Positions 1-12,729 of a stretch of 64,000 nt of DNA are shown one piece after another (position 1 is the first letter of the stretch; the number at the start of each line of letters is the position of its first letter). Position numbers and translations under genes: made by a program. Location of the stretch: assembly GCA_945952465.1 (NCBI GenBank), contig CAMFIB010000001.1, positions 992,001-1,056,000 of the forward strand, in the 5' to 3' direction. The stretch comes from an uncultured Pseudomonadota bacterium (GTDB taxonomy: Bacteria > Pseudomonadota > Gammaproteobacteria > Burkholderiales > Burkholderiaceae_C). A model generated the notes under the pieces. It did no database searches, was not told where the DNA came from, and saw only the letters and a program-made list of their open reading frames with translations.

Positions 1-888
1 CACGTAGCGCACGAAGTAGGTGCCTTGCGAGCGGTCGCGGTCTTCCACCGTGAAGCCGGTGCGGTCGAGCGCCAAGCCCACGCGGCGCCAGGCGCGCTCG
101 AAGCCCTCGTCGATCTGCACGACCGGCTGGTTGTTGACGTTGGCCACGCGCGAGGTGCTGCGGGCCGTGGCGCCGGCCACCGTGGCCTTGGCCTGGTCGG
201 CGGACACACCGAGCTTGACCATGAGGCGGCGCAGGAATTCGGCTTCGAGTTCGGGGTCGGCCGGGCGCGGCTGCCAGATGGTGCTGTCGGTGCGCTGGGC
301 GGCGTTGCTGGAATAGACCTCGACCATCCCGCGGTGGCTGACGAAGATCTCGCTGCCGCCGGCGGCGTTGCGCTCGATGCGGGTGCGGAACTTGTCGCGC
401 TCGCTGGTGGAGTACAGCGACTCCAGCACCTTGCCGATGGTGTTGCGGATGAAGTCCTGCGGCAGCTTGGCGCGGTTCTCGGCCCAGTCGGTTTCCATGA
501 TGCCGAGGTTCTGCTGGTCGATGGCCAGCAGGAAGCCGTTCTCCTGCCAGAAGTCCCGCACCGGGCCCCAGAGCTGGTCGGCCGGACGGTTGACGACCAG
601 CCAGCGCTGCGAGCCGGAGCGTTCGATGCGGACGTCGCCGATGGACACGGCGGCCGTTTGGTTGGCGGGCGCGACCACGGCCTGGCCGGCCTGGTAGCCC
701 GATGCCGAAACCGAGCCGCCAGGCACCACGTAGCGGCTGTCGCGCGACAGCTGCGTCAGGTCGGGCGGCACGTCGAGCGACGGGGCCTTGCCGGCGCTCT
801 TGTAGTCGATCTTGTCGCCCTCGAAGGTCGAGCAGGCCGCGAGGGCCATCACCAGCACCAGGCTGCCAAGTTTCAGGAGTTGCTTCAC
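1..888 (-). CDS. bamC: Outer membrane assembly lipoprotein BamC (partial, cut by window edge)
   Basis: This is the N-terminal 296 codons of BamC (NlpB/DapX), an accessory lipoprotein of the BAM complex that inserts beta-barrel proteins into the outer membrane. A GTG start at 888 has a good AAGGA ribosome site just upstream. The protein begins with a short basic stretch, a hydrophobic segment and a lipobox (LAAC, lipidated Cys at about residue 19). The next stretch, STFEGDKIDYKS, resembles the unstructured BamC segment that contacts BamD. The reading frame is open to base 1, so the C-terminus lies outside. It sits 16 bp downstream of dapA on the same strand, the same dapA-bamC order as in E. 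coli, which supports the call although BamC sequences diverge strongly. Confidence 0.85.
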   Translation of the reverse strand, partial: MKQLLKLGSLVLVMALAACSTFEGDKIDYKSAGKAPSLDVPPDLTQLSRDSRYVVPGGSVSASGYQAGQAVVAPANQTAAVSIGDVRIERSGSQRWLVVNRPADQLWGPVRDFWQENGFLLAIDQQNLGIMETDWAENRAKLPQDFIRNTIGKVLESLYSTSERDKFRTRIERNAAGGSEIFVSHRGMVEVYSSNAAQRTDSTIWQPRPADPELEAEFLRRLMVKLGVSADQAKATVAGATARSTSRVANVNNQPVVQIDEGFERAWRRVGLALDRTGFTVEDRDRSQGTYFVRYV

Positions 889-904
889 GTCGGGTCCTTG
901 TTGA

Positions 905-1786
905 TCAGAGCAGGCCACACTGGCGCAGCGCGTTTTCCACCACGGAATGGTTGGCCTGCTGCAGCGGCGTCATCGGCAGACGCAGCGTGCCCCCGCACAG
1001 GCCCATGCGGGCCATCGCCCACTTGACCGGAATGGGGTTGGCTTCCACGAACAGATGCTTGTGCAGCGGCAGAAGTTTCATCTGCAGCGCCATGGCGGTC
1101 TTCACGTCGCCGGCGATGGCGGCCTTGCACAGCTCGTGCATGGCGCGCGGCGCGACGTTGGCGGTGACGCTGATGTTGCCCTGGCCGCCGGCCAGCATCA
1201 GCGCGACCGCGGTGGCGTCGTCGCCGGAATAGAGGGCGAAGTGCTCGGGCTTCTCGCGGATGAGCCACTGCGCGCGCTCGATGTTGCCGGTGGCTTCCTT
1301 GATGCCGACGATGCCGGGCACCTGGGCTAGGCGCAGCACGGTGTCGTGCGCCATGTCTGCCACCGAGCGGCCGGGCACGTTGTACAGCACCATCGGCAGA
1401 TCGACGGATTCGGCGATCTTCTTGAAGTGTTGGTACTGGCCTTCCTGCGTGGGCTTGTTGTAGTAGGGCACGACCTGCAGGTGGCAGTCGGCGCCGACCT
1501 TCTTGGCGTAGGCGGTGAGTTCGATCGCCTCGCGCGTGGAGTTGGCGCCGCAGCCGGCCATGATGGGCACACGCCCCTTGGCCTGCTCGACCGCCACGCG
1601 GATGATTTCCTGGTGCTCCTCGACGTCGACCGTGGGCGACTCACCGGTGGTGCCGACCACGCCGATGCAGTCCGTGCCCTCGGCGATGTGCCAGTCGATG
1701 AGTTTGCGCAGGGCAGGATAGTCCACCGCGCCGTCTTCGCGCATGGGGGTGACGATCGCAACGATGCTGCCAGTGATCGGGGTCAT
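905..1786 (-). CDS. dapA: 4-hydroxy-tetrahydrodipicolinate synthase
   Basis: DapA condenses pyruvate with aspartate semialdehyde, the first step of the lysine/diaminopimelate branch. The 293-residue protein matches the family length. Visible hallmarks are the GTTGES motif near residue 43, the tyrosine in YNVPGRS and the Schiff-base lysine in GIKEATG. An upstream in-frame TTG at 1804 would add six residues (MTRIPD), but the ATG at 1786 gives the usual [10 protein letters not shown] beginning. The gene lies between a methyltransferase gene and bamC on the same strand with very short gaps, so co-transcription is likely. Confidence 0.97.
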   Translation of the reverse strand: MTPITGSIVAIVTPMREDGAVDYPALRKLIDWHIAEGTDCIGVVGTTGESPTVDVEEHQEIIRVAVEQAKGRVPIMAGCGANSTREAIELTAYAKKVGADCHLQVVPYYNKPTQEGQYQHFKKIAESVDLPMVLYNVPGRSVADMAHDTVLRLAQVPGIVGIKEATGNIERAQWLIREKPEHFALYSGDDATAVALMLAGGQGNISVTANVAPRAMHELCKAAIAGDVKTAMALQMKLLPLHKHLFVEANPIPVKWAMARMGLCGGTLRLPMTPLQQANHSVVENALRQCGLL

Positions 1787-1813
1787 GTCCGGAATTCGTG
1801 TCAAACAGGCATT

Positions 1814-2401
1814 CTACCCAGTGACCACCCCTGCCTGGAGGGGGTGGCGGGCGGTGGATTCTTGGGTGGCCGCGGCGCGCACGGCGGCGATGCGCTGGAC
1901 GAAACGCGCGGGCCCGTCGAGGAAGCCGTCCTCGTAGGCCACCACGCGCAGGTCCGCGCAGGCCGCCAGCAGTTCGCCTGGCGCCAGCAGAAAGTCGGGC
2001 CGCGAGGGTTTGCCCACCGTCTCGTTGCCCTGTGCAAAAGTTTCGTAAAGCAGCACGCCGCCCGGCGCCACGCTGTCCACGATGCGCGGCAGCAGCGGCC
2101 GCCACAGGTAATTGGTGACGACCACCGCCGCGAAGCGCTGACCTTCGAGCGGCCAGGGGCCGTTCTCGATGTCGGCTTCGATGGCGTCGCCCAGCGCGCG
2201 CACCGCGGCCACCGCCTCGGCCGAACGGTCGACACCCGTCACCGGATGCCCGCGTTCGGCGAACCAGCGCATGTGCCGGCCATGGCCGCAGGCCACGTCC
2301 AGCACCCGGCCACCGGCCGGCACCAGATGCGACCAGCGGCGCACCCATGCTGAAGCCGGCTCGGCACCGTGGGGCACCGAGCCTGTCACGATGTCTGTCA
2401 T
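1814..2401 (-). CDS. Class I SAM-dependent methyltransferase
   Basis: A 195-residue Rossmann-fold methyltransferase. The SAM-binding motif I reads VLDVACGHGRHM, followed by the acidic end of strand 2 in VTGVDRS, and the motif II/III region NGPWPLEGQRFAAVVV. This resembles the TehB-like Methyltransf_11/25 group common upstream of dapA in Comamonadaceae. The substrate cannot be read from the sequence. The ATG at 2401 (MTDIVTGS) is preferred over an upstream extension that would run into the repeat at 2438-2507. The stop is 27 bp from the dapA start, suggesting an operon with dapA-bamC. Confidence 0.85.
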   Translation of the reverse strand: MTDIVTGSVPHGAEPASAWVRRWSHLVPAGGRVLDVACGHGRHMRWFAERGHPVTGVDRSAEAVAAVRALGDAIEADIENGPWPLEGQRFAAVVVTNYLWRPLLPRIVDSVAPGGVLLYETFAQGNETVGKPSRPDFLLAPGELLAACADLRVVAYEDGFLDGPARFVQRIAAVRAAATQESTARHPLQAGVVTG

Positions 2402-2437
2402 TTGGAGTGGGCCTTCTTTTCGTGAGACGTTTCGCCG

Positions 2438-2507
2438 CCGGGCCGCTCCCAAGGCGAAACAGCCCCCTCGGGGGGCAGCAAACCACACGCAGTGGGGAGC
2501 GTGGGGG
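2438..2507 (-). repeat. Comamonadaceae-type 3'-end repeat, copy 1
   Basis: The plus strand carries a GCCCCCTCGGGGGGC hairpin followed by AACCACACGCAGTGGGGAGC and GTGGGGG. The second half recurs almost exactly at 36015-36059. Both copies lie directly beyond the stop codon of a minus-strand gene (the dehydrogenase here, smpB there). From memory, similar sequences are scattered through Acidovorax/Variovorax genomes. A role in transcript termination is inference. Confidence 0.7.
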
Positions 2508-2510
2508 TCG

Positions 2511-3317
2511 TCATTTGGGTTTGACCTCGTCTTTCAGAGCTGCCAGCGCCATGCGGTCGACCTTGGCCGGCGCGATCAGCTTCAACCAGCGGCCGAGCCT
2601 GCCCTTGGCCGTCATCACAACCTCACGCTGGCGGGCGGCCATGCCGTTCAGGATCAGCCGCGCGCAGACCTCGACCGGCATCGCGTCGTCTTCCTTCAGG
2701 CCGCTCTGGCCGGCGGCCTGGCCGTCGGCCTTGTAGCCGCGGTAGCGGATCTCGGTGGCGACCACGCCGGGGTAGGCGGTGGTCACGCTGACGCCGCTGG
2801 TGGCCAGCTCGGCCCGCAGCGCCTCGAAGAAGCCGGTCATCGCGAACTTGGTCGCGCTGTAGGCGGTGCGGCCCGGCACGCCGATCAGTCCGGCGAGCGA
2901 CGACACGGCCACGATGCGGCCGCGGCTGGCCTTCAGGTGGGGCAGCGCGGCATGGGTACACCACACGGCGCCCCAGAGGTTGACCGTCATCAGCCGCTCG
3001 TACCAGCCGAGGTCGGCTACCTCGGAAAACAGCGCCTGCGCCGACATGCCGGCGTTGTTGACCAGCGCGTCGAGCCGGCCGAAGCGGGTGACAGCGGCGT
3101 CGATGAGCGCGCGGCATTGCGCTTCGACCGATACGTCGGTCGGCACCACCAGCACCTGCGCGCCGGCGGCCTGGCAGGCCGTGGCCACGGCGTTCAGCTT
3201 GTCGGCGTTGCGGGCGGCCAGCACCAGGCCGCAGGCCGCGCCTTCGCGTGCCGCGAGCTGACGCGCCAGCTCCGCGCCAATGCCGTCCGATGCCCCGGTG
3301 ATGACTACGATATTCAT
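2511..3317 (-). CDS. Short-chain dehydrogenase/reductase (SDR) family oxidoreductase
   Basis: A 268-residue classical SDR. It shows the N-terminal dinucleotide motif TGASDGIG (residues about 7-14), the NNAG motif, the catalytic serine in VSSLAG and the YxxxK motif (YSATK), in the usual order. The substrate is unknown; the closest general description is an NAD(P)-dependent 3-ketoacyl reductase-like or DltE-like SDR. The ATG at 3317 lies inside a dispersed repeat (3312-3371), so the repeat supplies the start codon and all of the leader up to the preceding gene. No strong ribosome site is visible there, only a weak TGGA. Confidence 0.92.
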   Translation of the reverse strand: MNIVVITGASDGIGAELARQLAAREGAACGLVLAARNADKLNAVATACQAAGAQVLVVPTDVSVEAQCRALIDAAVTRFGRLDALVNNAGMSAQALFSEVADLGWYERLMTVNLWGAVWCTHAALPHLKASRGRIVAVSSLAGLIGVPGRTAYSATKFAMTGFFEALRAELATSGVSVTTAYPGVVATEIRYRGYKADGQAAGQSGLKEDDAMPVEVCARLILNGMAARQREVVMTAKGRLGRWLKLIAPAKVDRMALAALKDEVKPK

Positions 3318-3371
3318 AGCATGAAATCCAGAGGCGGCGCTGACTGTGGGCCTAAAACGTTCTCAAAAACG
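3312..3371 (-). repeat. Dispersed ~60-bp element, copy F
   Basis: Read on the minus strand, this stretch (TTTGAGAACG, then TTTTAGGCCC, CAGTCAGCGCC, CTGGATTTC, TGCTATGAA) aligns end to end with the copies at 13926, 21866, 32753 and 38408. It exactly fills the gap between the stop of the 58-residue ORF (3372) and the SDR start, and its TGCTATGAA end provides the SDR ATG. Confidence 0.7.
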
Positions 3372-3548
3372 TCAGAAGCAGGCCCAGACCTGGTTCGCCA
3401 CCGTGAAGAAGAAGTCGGGGCGAGTGTAGAGCGAGAAGACGGCCAGCAGCACCACCGCCACGCCGGCGCCAGCCAGGGCGCGCCGCCACCGGCGGCGGTG
3501 CCGCTCGGCGGTGGGGCGCAGGGGCTGAAGGGGCGGCATGGGCGGCAT
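3372..3548 (-). CDS. Small single-pass membrane protein (58 aa), unknown function
   Basis: This short ORF begins MPPMPPLQPLRPT, has a basic stretch (RHRRRWRR), one hydrophobic segment of about 20 residues (AGAGVAVVLLAVFSLY) and ends TVANQVWACF. The layout fits a small inner-membrane protein with a cytosolic basic N-terminus. It starts 15 bp after the MFS transporter stop on the same strand, so translational coupling is likely. I recall similar short proteins ending in RPDF...WACF in Comamonadaceae, but they have no known function. A second ATG four codons in is an alternative start. Confidence is limited by length. Confidence 0.6.
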   Translation of the reverse strand: MPPMPPLQPLRPTAERHRRRWRRALAGAGVAVVLLAVFSLYTRPDFFFTVANQVWACF

Positions 3549-3563
3549 GGGCGTCGCTCGCCG

Positions 3564-4784
3564 TCAGGCCGGCTGCGGCGCGCCGCGCGGAATGGCGGCT
3601 TCGCGGATGGGCAGGTTCAGCACGCCGGCCAGGATCCCGAGGGCGATCGTGATCGCCCAGACCATGTCGTAGTTGCCGGTGCGGTCGTACAGCACGCCGC
3701 CCAGCCACACGCCAAGGAAAGAGCCGATCTGGTGGCTGAAGAACACGAAGCCGCCCAACATTGACAGGTGCTGCACACCGAAGATCTGCGCGACGATGCC
3801 GTTCGTCACCGGCACGGTGGACAGCCACAGCATGCCCATGATGGCCGAGAAGATGTAGACCGACATCGGCGTGAGCGGCGCCAGCAAAAAGATGCCGATC
3901 ACCACCGCGCGGGTGAAATAGATGAAGGCCAGGATCTTGCGCTTGGCCAGCCGCTGGCCGAGCGAACCCGCGATGTAGGTGCCGAACACGTTGAACAGGC
4001 CGATCAGCGCGAGCGAATAGCTCGCCACCTGCGGCGAAAGGCCGTGGTCGCGCAGATAGCTTGGCATGTGCACGCCGATGAACACCACCTGGAAACCGCA
4101 GACGAAATAACCCAGTGTCAGCAGCTGGAAGCTGCGGTAGCCGAAGGCTTCGGCCAGCGCCTGGCCAATGGTCTGGTCGCGCTTCAGCGTGCCGCCGCCA
4201 GCGAAGCCCGGCTCCCGCAGGCCCCAGGCCAGCGGAATCATCAGCAGCGCCGCGATGCCCAGCAGCTCCAGCGCCTGCTGCCAGCCGAAATGGCCGATGA
4301 GAAACCCTTCAGTGGGCACCATCAGGAACTGGCCGAAGGAGCCGGCCGCCGCCGCAATGCCCATCGCCCAGGTGCGCCGCTCGGCCGGCACGTTGCGGCC
4401 GATGACGCCGTAGATCACCGCATAGGTGGTGCCGGCCTGCGCGATGCCGATCAAAATGCCGGCGGTGCCGGCGAACAGCAGCGGTGTGGGTGAATGCGCC
4501 ATGCCCAGCAGGCCCAACCCGTACAGGATGGACCCGGCCACGATGACCCGGAACGCGCCGAAGCGGTCGGCCACCATGCCGGCGAAGATGCCGGCGATGC
4601 CCCAGGCCAGGTTTTGCAGCGCCAGCGCGAAGGCGAAGGTCTCGCGCGTCCAGTCCTGCGCCTGCGTGATCGGCTGCAGCCACAGGCCGAAGCCGTGGCG
4701 GATGCCCATGGAAAGGGTGACGATGCCGGCGCCGCAAGCCAGCAGCTGAACGGCTGAAAGCGGCCGAGAGGAGGGTGACTGCAT
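3564..4784 (-). CDS. Major facilitator superfamily transporter
   Basis: A 406-residue, roughly 12-helix MFS permease. The start MQSPSSRPLSAVQLLACGAG at 4784 is chosen because the first transmembrane helix follows directly and the 36 upstream codons are not membrane-like. The loop 2-3 motif appears as GMVADRFGAFRV, and helix 1 carries SMGIRHGFGLWLQP, as in the oxalate/formate antiporter (OFA) or monocarboxylate-like branch. The substrate is not identifiable, though an organic anion is plausible. It is divergent from parE (150-bp gap) and is followed by the small membrane ORF. Confidence 0.88.
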   Translation of the reverse strand: MQSPSSRPLSAVQLLACGAGIVTLSMGIRHGFGLWLQPITQAQDWTRETFAFALALQNLAWGIAGIFAGMVADRFGAFRVIVAGSILYGLGLLGMAHSPTPLLFAGTAGILIGIAQAGTTYAVIYGVIGRNVPAERRTWAMGIAAAAGSFGQFLMVPTEGFLIGHFGWQQALELLGIAALLMIPLAWGLREPGFAGGGTLKRDQTIGQALAEAFGYRSFQLLTLGYFVCGFQVVFIGVHMPSYLRDHGLSPQVASYSLALIGLFNVFGTYIAGSLGQRLAKRKILAFIYFTRAVVIGIFLLAPLTPMSVYIFSAIMGMLWLSTVPVTNGIVAQIFGVQHLSMLGGFVFFSHQIGSFLGVWLGGVLYDRTGNYDMVWAITIALGILAGVLNLPIREAAIPRGAPQPA

Positions 4785-4934
4785 GGTCAGGAATGTATCG
4801 AAAAGCTGCACGCCCTGCTGTGAATCGTTTTCGACGGATTCATGCGTACCGCGCATCAATCCATGTCGCAGGAGAGACTCAGGACGCGGCACGCCAGAAC
4901 CCCGTCATGCCCCCGCCCTAAAATTCCGCCTCCC

Positions 4935-6907
<1,973 letters not shown>

Positions 6908-6908
<1 letters not shown>

Positions 6909-7744
6909 TGCGGCGCTGGCGGCCCGCCCGCTGGGGTCACCTGGTGCGCCTGGCCGCGCTCGGCGCGTGCATGACGTGCCCTGCGGCGCATGCCGAGGTC
7001 TGGGGCTTCGTCGATGCGCAGGGGGTGCCGCATTTCGCCGTGGAGAAGCGCGACGGCCGTTACGAGCTCTTTTTTCGCGGCCCGGAAGCGCAGTTGCCCG
7101 GCCTGGCGGCAGCGCCCGGAGAGTCGGGCTTGCAGATGGTGGCGAACGGATCGTCGCTGCTGATCACCTACTTCGAGATTTCGCCCAGCTTCAAGTCGGT
7201 CAAGCACCTGCTGCGCGAGGCCTCGGCCCGGCACGCGATCGACCTGGAGCTGCTGCAGGCCGTGATTGCGACCGAGTCGGGCTTCGATGCCCGCGCGGTG
7301 TCGCCGCGGGGCGCCGTGGGCCTGATGCAGGTCATGCCGTCCACGGCGCAGCGCTTCGGTGTCTTTGGCGATGCCGACAACCCGGTGGAGAAAAAGCTGG
7401 CCGATCCGCGCACCAACATCCAGGCCGGCTCCCTTTACCTGAGCCACCTGCTCAAGCAGTTTGCCGGCCGGCTGGAACTGGCGCTGGCTGCCTACAACGC
7501 CGGTGCCGGCGCCGTGCAGCGTGCCGGCAACAAGGTTCCCGACTACCCCGAAACGCAGCATTACGTGCAAACCGTGATGCAGCTCTATGCCCTGCTGAAG
7601 CCCACCGGCGCCGCGTTGCCCGGCCCCGACGCCGGCATGCACATGCGCCGCGCCCTGGCCAGTGGCACCGCGCGGCGCACGCCGCTCGCGGCGCGGCCCG
7701 TCGCCGTGAGCCACACGCCTTCTGAATCGCCCGAACCCGACTGA
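6908..7744 (+). CDS. Lytic transglycosylase (SLT domain) between parE and parC
   Basis: A 278-residue exported murein transglycosylase. A basic start and hydrophobic segment (LVRLAALGACMTCPAAHA) look like a signal peptide. Then comes a small domain beginning VWGFVDAQGVPHFAV (DUF4124-like) and a C-terminal SLT goose-type domain: the catalytic Glu in VIATESGFDA, then GLMQVMPSTA, AGSLYLSHLL and LAAYNAGAGAV. It cleaves the glycan MurNAc-GlcNAc bond. Its start overlaps the parE stop by one base and its stop is 6 bp before parC, so it is embedded in the topoisomerase IV operon. Confidence 0.92.
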
Positions 7745-7750
7745 CACGCG

Positions 7751-10153
<2,403 letters not shown>

Positions 10154-10158
10154 GCGAA

Positions 10159-10178
10159 GGGGCGGCCCGGGCCGCCCC
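10159..10178. terminator. Perfect GC-rich palindrome between convergent genes
   Basis: GGGGCGGCCC followed by GGGCCGCCCC forms a perfect 20-base palindrome, with further pairing of GTGAG (10150) and CTCAC (10180) outside it. It lies between the parC stop (10153) and the convergent stop at 10181. There is no U-tract, so it may stall or protect both transcripts rather than act as a textbook intrinsic terminator. Confidence 0.55.
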
Positions 10179-10180
10179 AC

Positions 10181-10681
10181 TCACGACAGTTCCAGCTCCT
10201 GGTGCTCACCCAGGTTGTGCGGGCGTTCGCCGGTCATGGCGGCCTTGGCCATCTTGAACAGCTGGGTCATCTTGCTTTCCTTCACGTCCCAGTATTCGGC
10301 CTTGCCGATGCGCACCGCCAGCAGCGCGAGGTCGGGGTCGGCCGGACCGTTCGGGAACCAGGCCTTGGCCATCGGCGACCACAGGTCGTGCTTGCGCTTC
10401 AACTCGTCGATGAAGAAGGCGGTTCCGGCGAGTGAGACGTAGCTGTCGGCGCCGGGGTCGGCGAAGCTGACGTTGACCGCCGGGTCGGCCTGCAGCCGGG
10501 CAAAGGGTTCGCCGGTCTTCGAGATGAAGAAATACAGCGTGGCGTCCTGGTCGATGTCGCGGTTCTGCGCGGTGAGCGGCTGGGACAGCAAGGCACCGTC
10601 GGGGCCGCGGCTGGTGAGCATGCCGAATCGGATGTCCTTGATCAGCTCCCACAGCTTGGCGTGGGTGTCGGGGTGGGCCAT
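10181..10681 (-). CDS. Pyridoxamine 5'-phosphate oxidase family protein (general stress protein 26-like)
   Basis: A 166-residue flavin-binding split-barrel protein. The sequence (GMLTSRGPDGALLSQPLTAQ, then LYFFISKTGEP and VNVSFADP) matches the general stress protein 26 subgroup of the PNPOx-like superfamily, which probably binds FMN or F420. It lacks the full signature of true PdxH, so pyridoxal phosphate synthesis is unlikely. The ATG at 10681 has a GGAGAA ribosome site; the upstream in-frame extension is not protein-like. It is convergent with parC and divergent from the DUF1295 gene. Confidence 0.88.
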   Translation of the reverse strand: MAHPDTHAKLWELIKDIRFGMLTSRGPDGALLSQPLTAQNRDIDQDATLYFFISKTGEPFARLQADPAVNVSFADPGADSYVSLAGTAFFIDELKRKHDLWSPMAKAWFPNGPADPDLALLAVRIGKAEYWDVKESKMTQLFKMAKAAMTGERPHNLGEHQELELS

Positions 10682-10803
10682 GGGTTCTCCTGTGGAAAAG
10701 TGCTCGTCCCACTCTACGCAGCCCGCCACGCCAGGGCTGTCGGCCCGCCGCGCCCCAGCCTGTGGGCGGCGTCCCACATCCGTTTCCGCCCGCCCTGCGT
10801 AAG

Positions 10804-11601
10804 ATGGCCAGCATGGGTGCATGGTCGGTTTTTCTGTGGGGTTGGGCGGCGTTGGCCGTGGTGTTCACCGCCGTCTGGGCGGTGCAGCTGCGCACCGGCA
10901 ACGCCGGCATCGTTGACGCGGTATGGGCCTGGACGCTGGGCGCGCTCGGCCCCTGGTACGCGCTGAACGGTGCCGCGCCCGAGGCGGTGCGCTGGCTGCT
11001 GGCGCTGATGCCGCTGGCCTGGGGCCTGCGCCTGGGCACCTACCTGTGGCGCCGCAACCATGGCCACCCCGAAGACGGCCGCTACAGCCAACTGCGCGAG
11101 GAGTGGGGAGACAACGCCAACTTCCGCATGTGGGCGTTCTTCCAGGTGCAGGTGTTGTTCTCGATGCTGATCGCGCTCGGCCTGCTGGTGGCGAGCCGCC
11201 GCAGCGAGGGGCCGGCTGCCGTCTGGCTGGTGGTGGCTGGGGTGGTCTGGCTGACCGCCATCGTCGGTGAATCGGTGGCCGACGCGCAACTCGCCGCCTT
11301 CAAGCGCGACCCGGCGAACAAGGGCCAGGTCTGCCGGCGCGGCCTGTGGCGCTACTCGCGCCACCCCAACTACTTCTTCGAATGCCTGCACTGGGTGGCC
11401 TATGTGCCGCTGGCGCTGGGCGCGCCGTGGGGCTGGCTGTCGCTGCTGCCGCCGGCGGTGATGGCCTTTCTGCTGATGAAGCTCTCCGGCATTCCCGCCA
11501 CCGAGGCGCAGGCCGCCAAGACCCGGCCGGGCTATGCCGAGTACATCCGCACCACGAGCGCGCTGATCCCCTGGCCGCCAAAATCTTCCTCATCTTCCTG
11601 A
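10804..11601 (+). CDS. DUF1295 family membrane protein (steroid 5-alpha-reductase-like)
   Basis: A 265-residue integral membrane protein with about six hydrophobic segments. The C-terminal part carries the signature of the DUF1295/ICMT-like family: FKRDPANKGQVCRRGLWRYS followed by RHPNYFFE, and a late GYAEYIRTTSALIPW. Members resemble NADPH-dependent lipid reductases and isoprenylcysteine methyltransferases; the substrate is unknown. Starts at 10804 (MASMGAWSV) or 10813 are both possible. It is first in a three-gene operon with a cyclopropane-synthase-like enzyme and an exported protein, suggesting lipid or membrane fatty-acid modification. Confidence 0.87.
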   Translation: MASMGAWSVFLWGWAALAVVFTAVWAVQLRTGNAGIVDAVWAWTLGALGPWYALNGAAPEAVRWLLALMPLAWGLRLGTYLWRRNHGHPEDGRYSQLREEWGDNANFRMWAFFQVQVLFSMLIALGLLVASRRSEGPAAVWLVVAGVVWLTAIVGESVADAQLAAFKRDPANKGQVCRRGLWRYSRHPNYFFECLHWVAYVPLALGAPWGWLSLLPPAVMAFLLMKLSGIPATEAQAAKTRPGYAEYIRTTSALIPWPPKSSSSS

Positions 11602-11613
11602 CCCGTTCTGTCC

Positions 11614-12729
11614 ATGACCGATACCGCTCTGTCTTCCCAAGCCTTGCCGCGACCGCCGCTGGGTGTGTCGGCCCGCCTCAGCACCGCGCTGATCGACGCC
11701 TGCGAGCGCGGCTGGCTGCCCGACGCGCTGGTGCGTGCCGGCATGCGCTCGCTGATGCGGCACCGCCTGCTCGAAGAAGGGCTGGACGACCCGGTGCGCG
11801 CAAGCGAGCGCCACGCCGCGCTGGTGGACGAACTGCGCGGCAGCGCCATCGCCCGCGAGACCGACGCCGCCAACGCCCAGCACTACGAGGTGCCGGCCGA
11901 GTTCTTCCACGCCCACCTCGGGCCGCGGCTGAAATACTCGTGTGCCTGGTACGCCACCGGCCATGAGACGCTGGCGCAGGCCGAGGAGGCGATGTTCGCG
12001 ATCTACGCCGAGCGCGCCGGCCTGGCCGACGGCCAGCGCATCCTCGACCTCGGCTGCGGCTGGGGCTCGATGTCGCTGTGGATGGCCGAGCGTTACCCGA
12101 ACGCGCAGATCGTGGGCCTGTCGAACTCGCATGGCCAGCGCCGCTTCATCGAGGCGCGGGCGCAGGAGCGCGGGCTGAAGAACCTGAAGATTCTCACGGC
12201 CAACGTGGTCGAAGCCGAGTTCCCGCTGCAGGGCGTGGCCGCCGGTTTCGAGCGGGTGGTGTCGATCGAGATGTTCGAGCACATGAAGAACTACCAGAGC
12301 CTGTTCGCCAAGGTCGCGTCGTGGATGGCACCGGGCGCGCGGCTGTTCACCCACGTGTTCGCGCACCGCAGCCTGGCCTACCACTTCGAGACGCAGGACC
12401 GCAGCGACTGGATGACCCAGTATTTCTTCACCGGCGGCATCATGCCCAGCGCCGACCTGTTCCTGAATTTCCAGGACGACCTGAAGGTGCAGCGCCAGTG
12501 GTGGGTCGATGGCCGGCACTACGAGCGCACCGCCAACCACTGGCTCGAAGGCATGGACCGCGCGCGCGACACCATCCTGCCGGTGTTCGCCAAGGCCTAC
12601 GGCGAGGACGAGGCCGCCCGCTGGTTCCAGCGCTGGCGCATGTTCTACATGGCGGTGGCGGAGCTGTTCGGCTTCGACGACGGCCGGCAGTGGGGCGTGG
12701 TGCACCACCTGTTCGAGAAGCGCGCATGA
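11614..12729 (+). CDS. Cyclopropane-fatty-acyl-phospholipid synthase-like SAM methyltransferase
   Basis: A 371-residue protein of the CFA synthase/mycolic acid methyltransferase family. Typical motifs are HYEVPAEFFHAHLG (substrate loop), LKYSCAWY, the SAM motif ILDLGCGWGSMSLWMAERY, SNSHGQRRFIE and SIEMFEHMKNYQ. These enzymes methylenate unsaturated acyl chains of phospholipids, but the same family includes small-molecule N-methyltransferases, so the substrate is not certain. The gene lies 12 bp after the DUF1295 gene and overlaps the next gene by four bases (ATGA), indicating one operon. Confidence 0.9.
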   Translation: MTDTALSSQALPRPPLGVSARLSTALIDACERGWLPDALVRAGMRSLMRHRLLEEGLDDPVRASERHAALVDELRGSAIARETDAANAQHYEVPAEFFHAHLGPRLKYSCAWYATGHETLAQAEEAMFAIYAERAGLADGQRILDLGCGWGSMSLWMAERYPNAQIVGLSNSHGQRRFIEARAQERGLKNLKILTANVVEAEFPLQGVAAGFERVVSIEMFEHMKNYQSLFAKVASWMAPGARLFTHVFAHRSLAYHFETQDRSDWMTQYFFTGGIMPSADLFLNFQDDLKVQRQWWVDGRHYERTANHWLEGMDRARDTILPVFAKAYGEDEAARWFQRWRMFYMAVAELFGFDDGRQWGVVHHLFEKRA

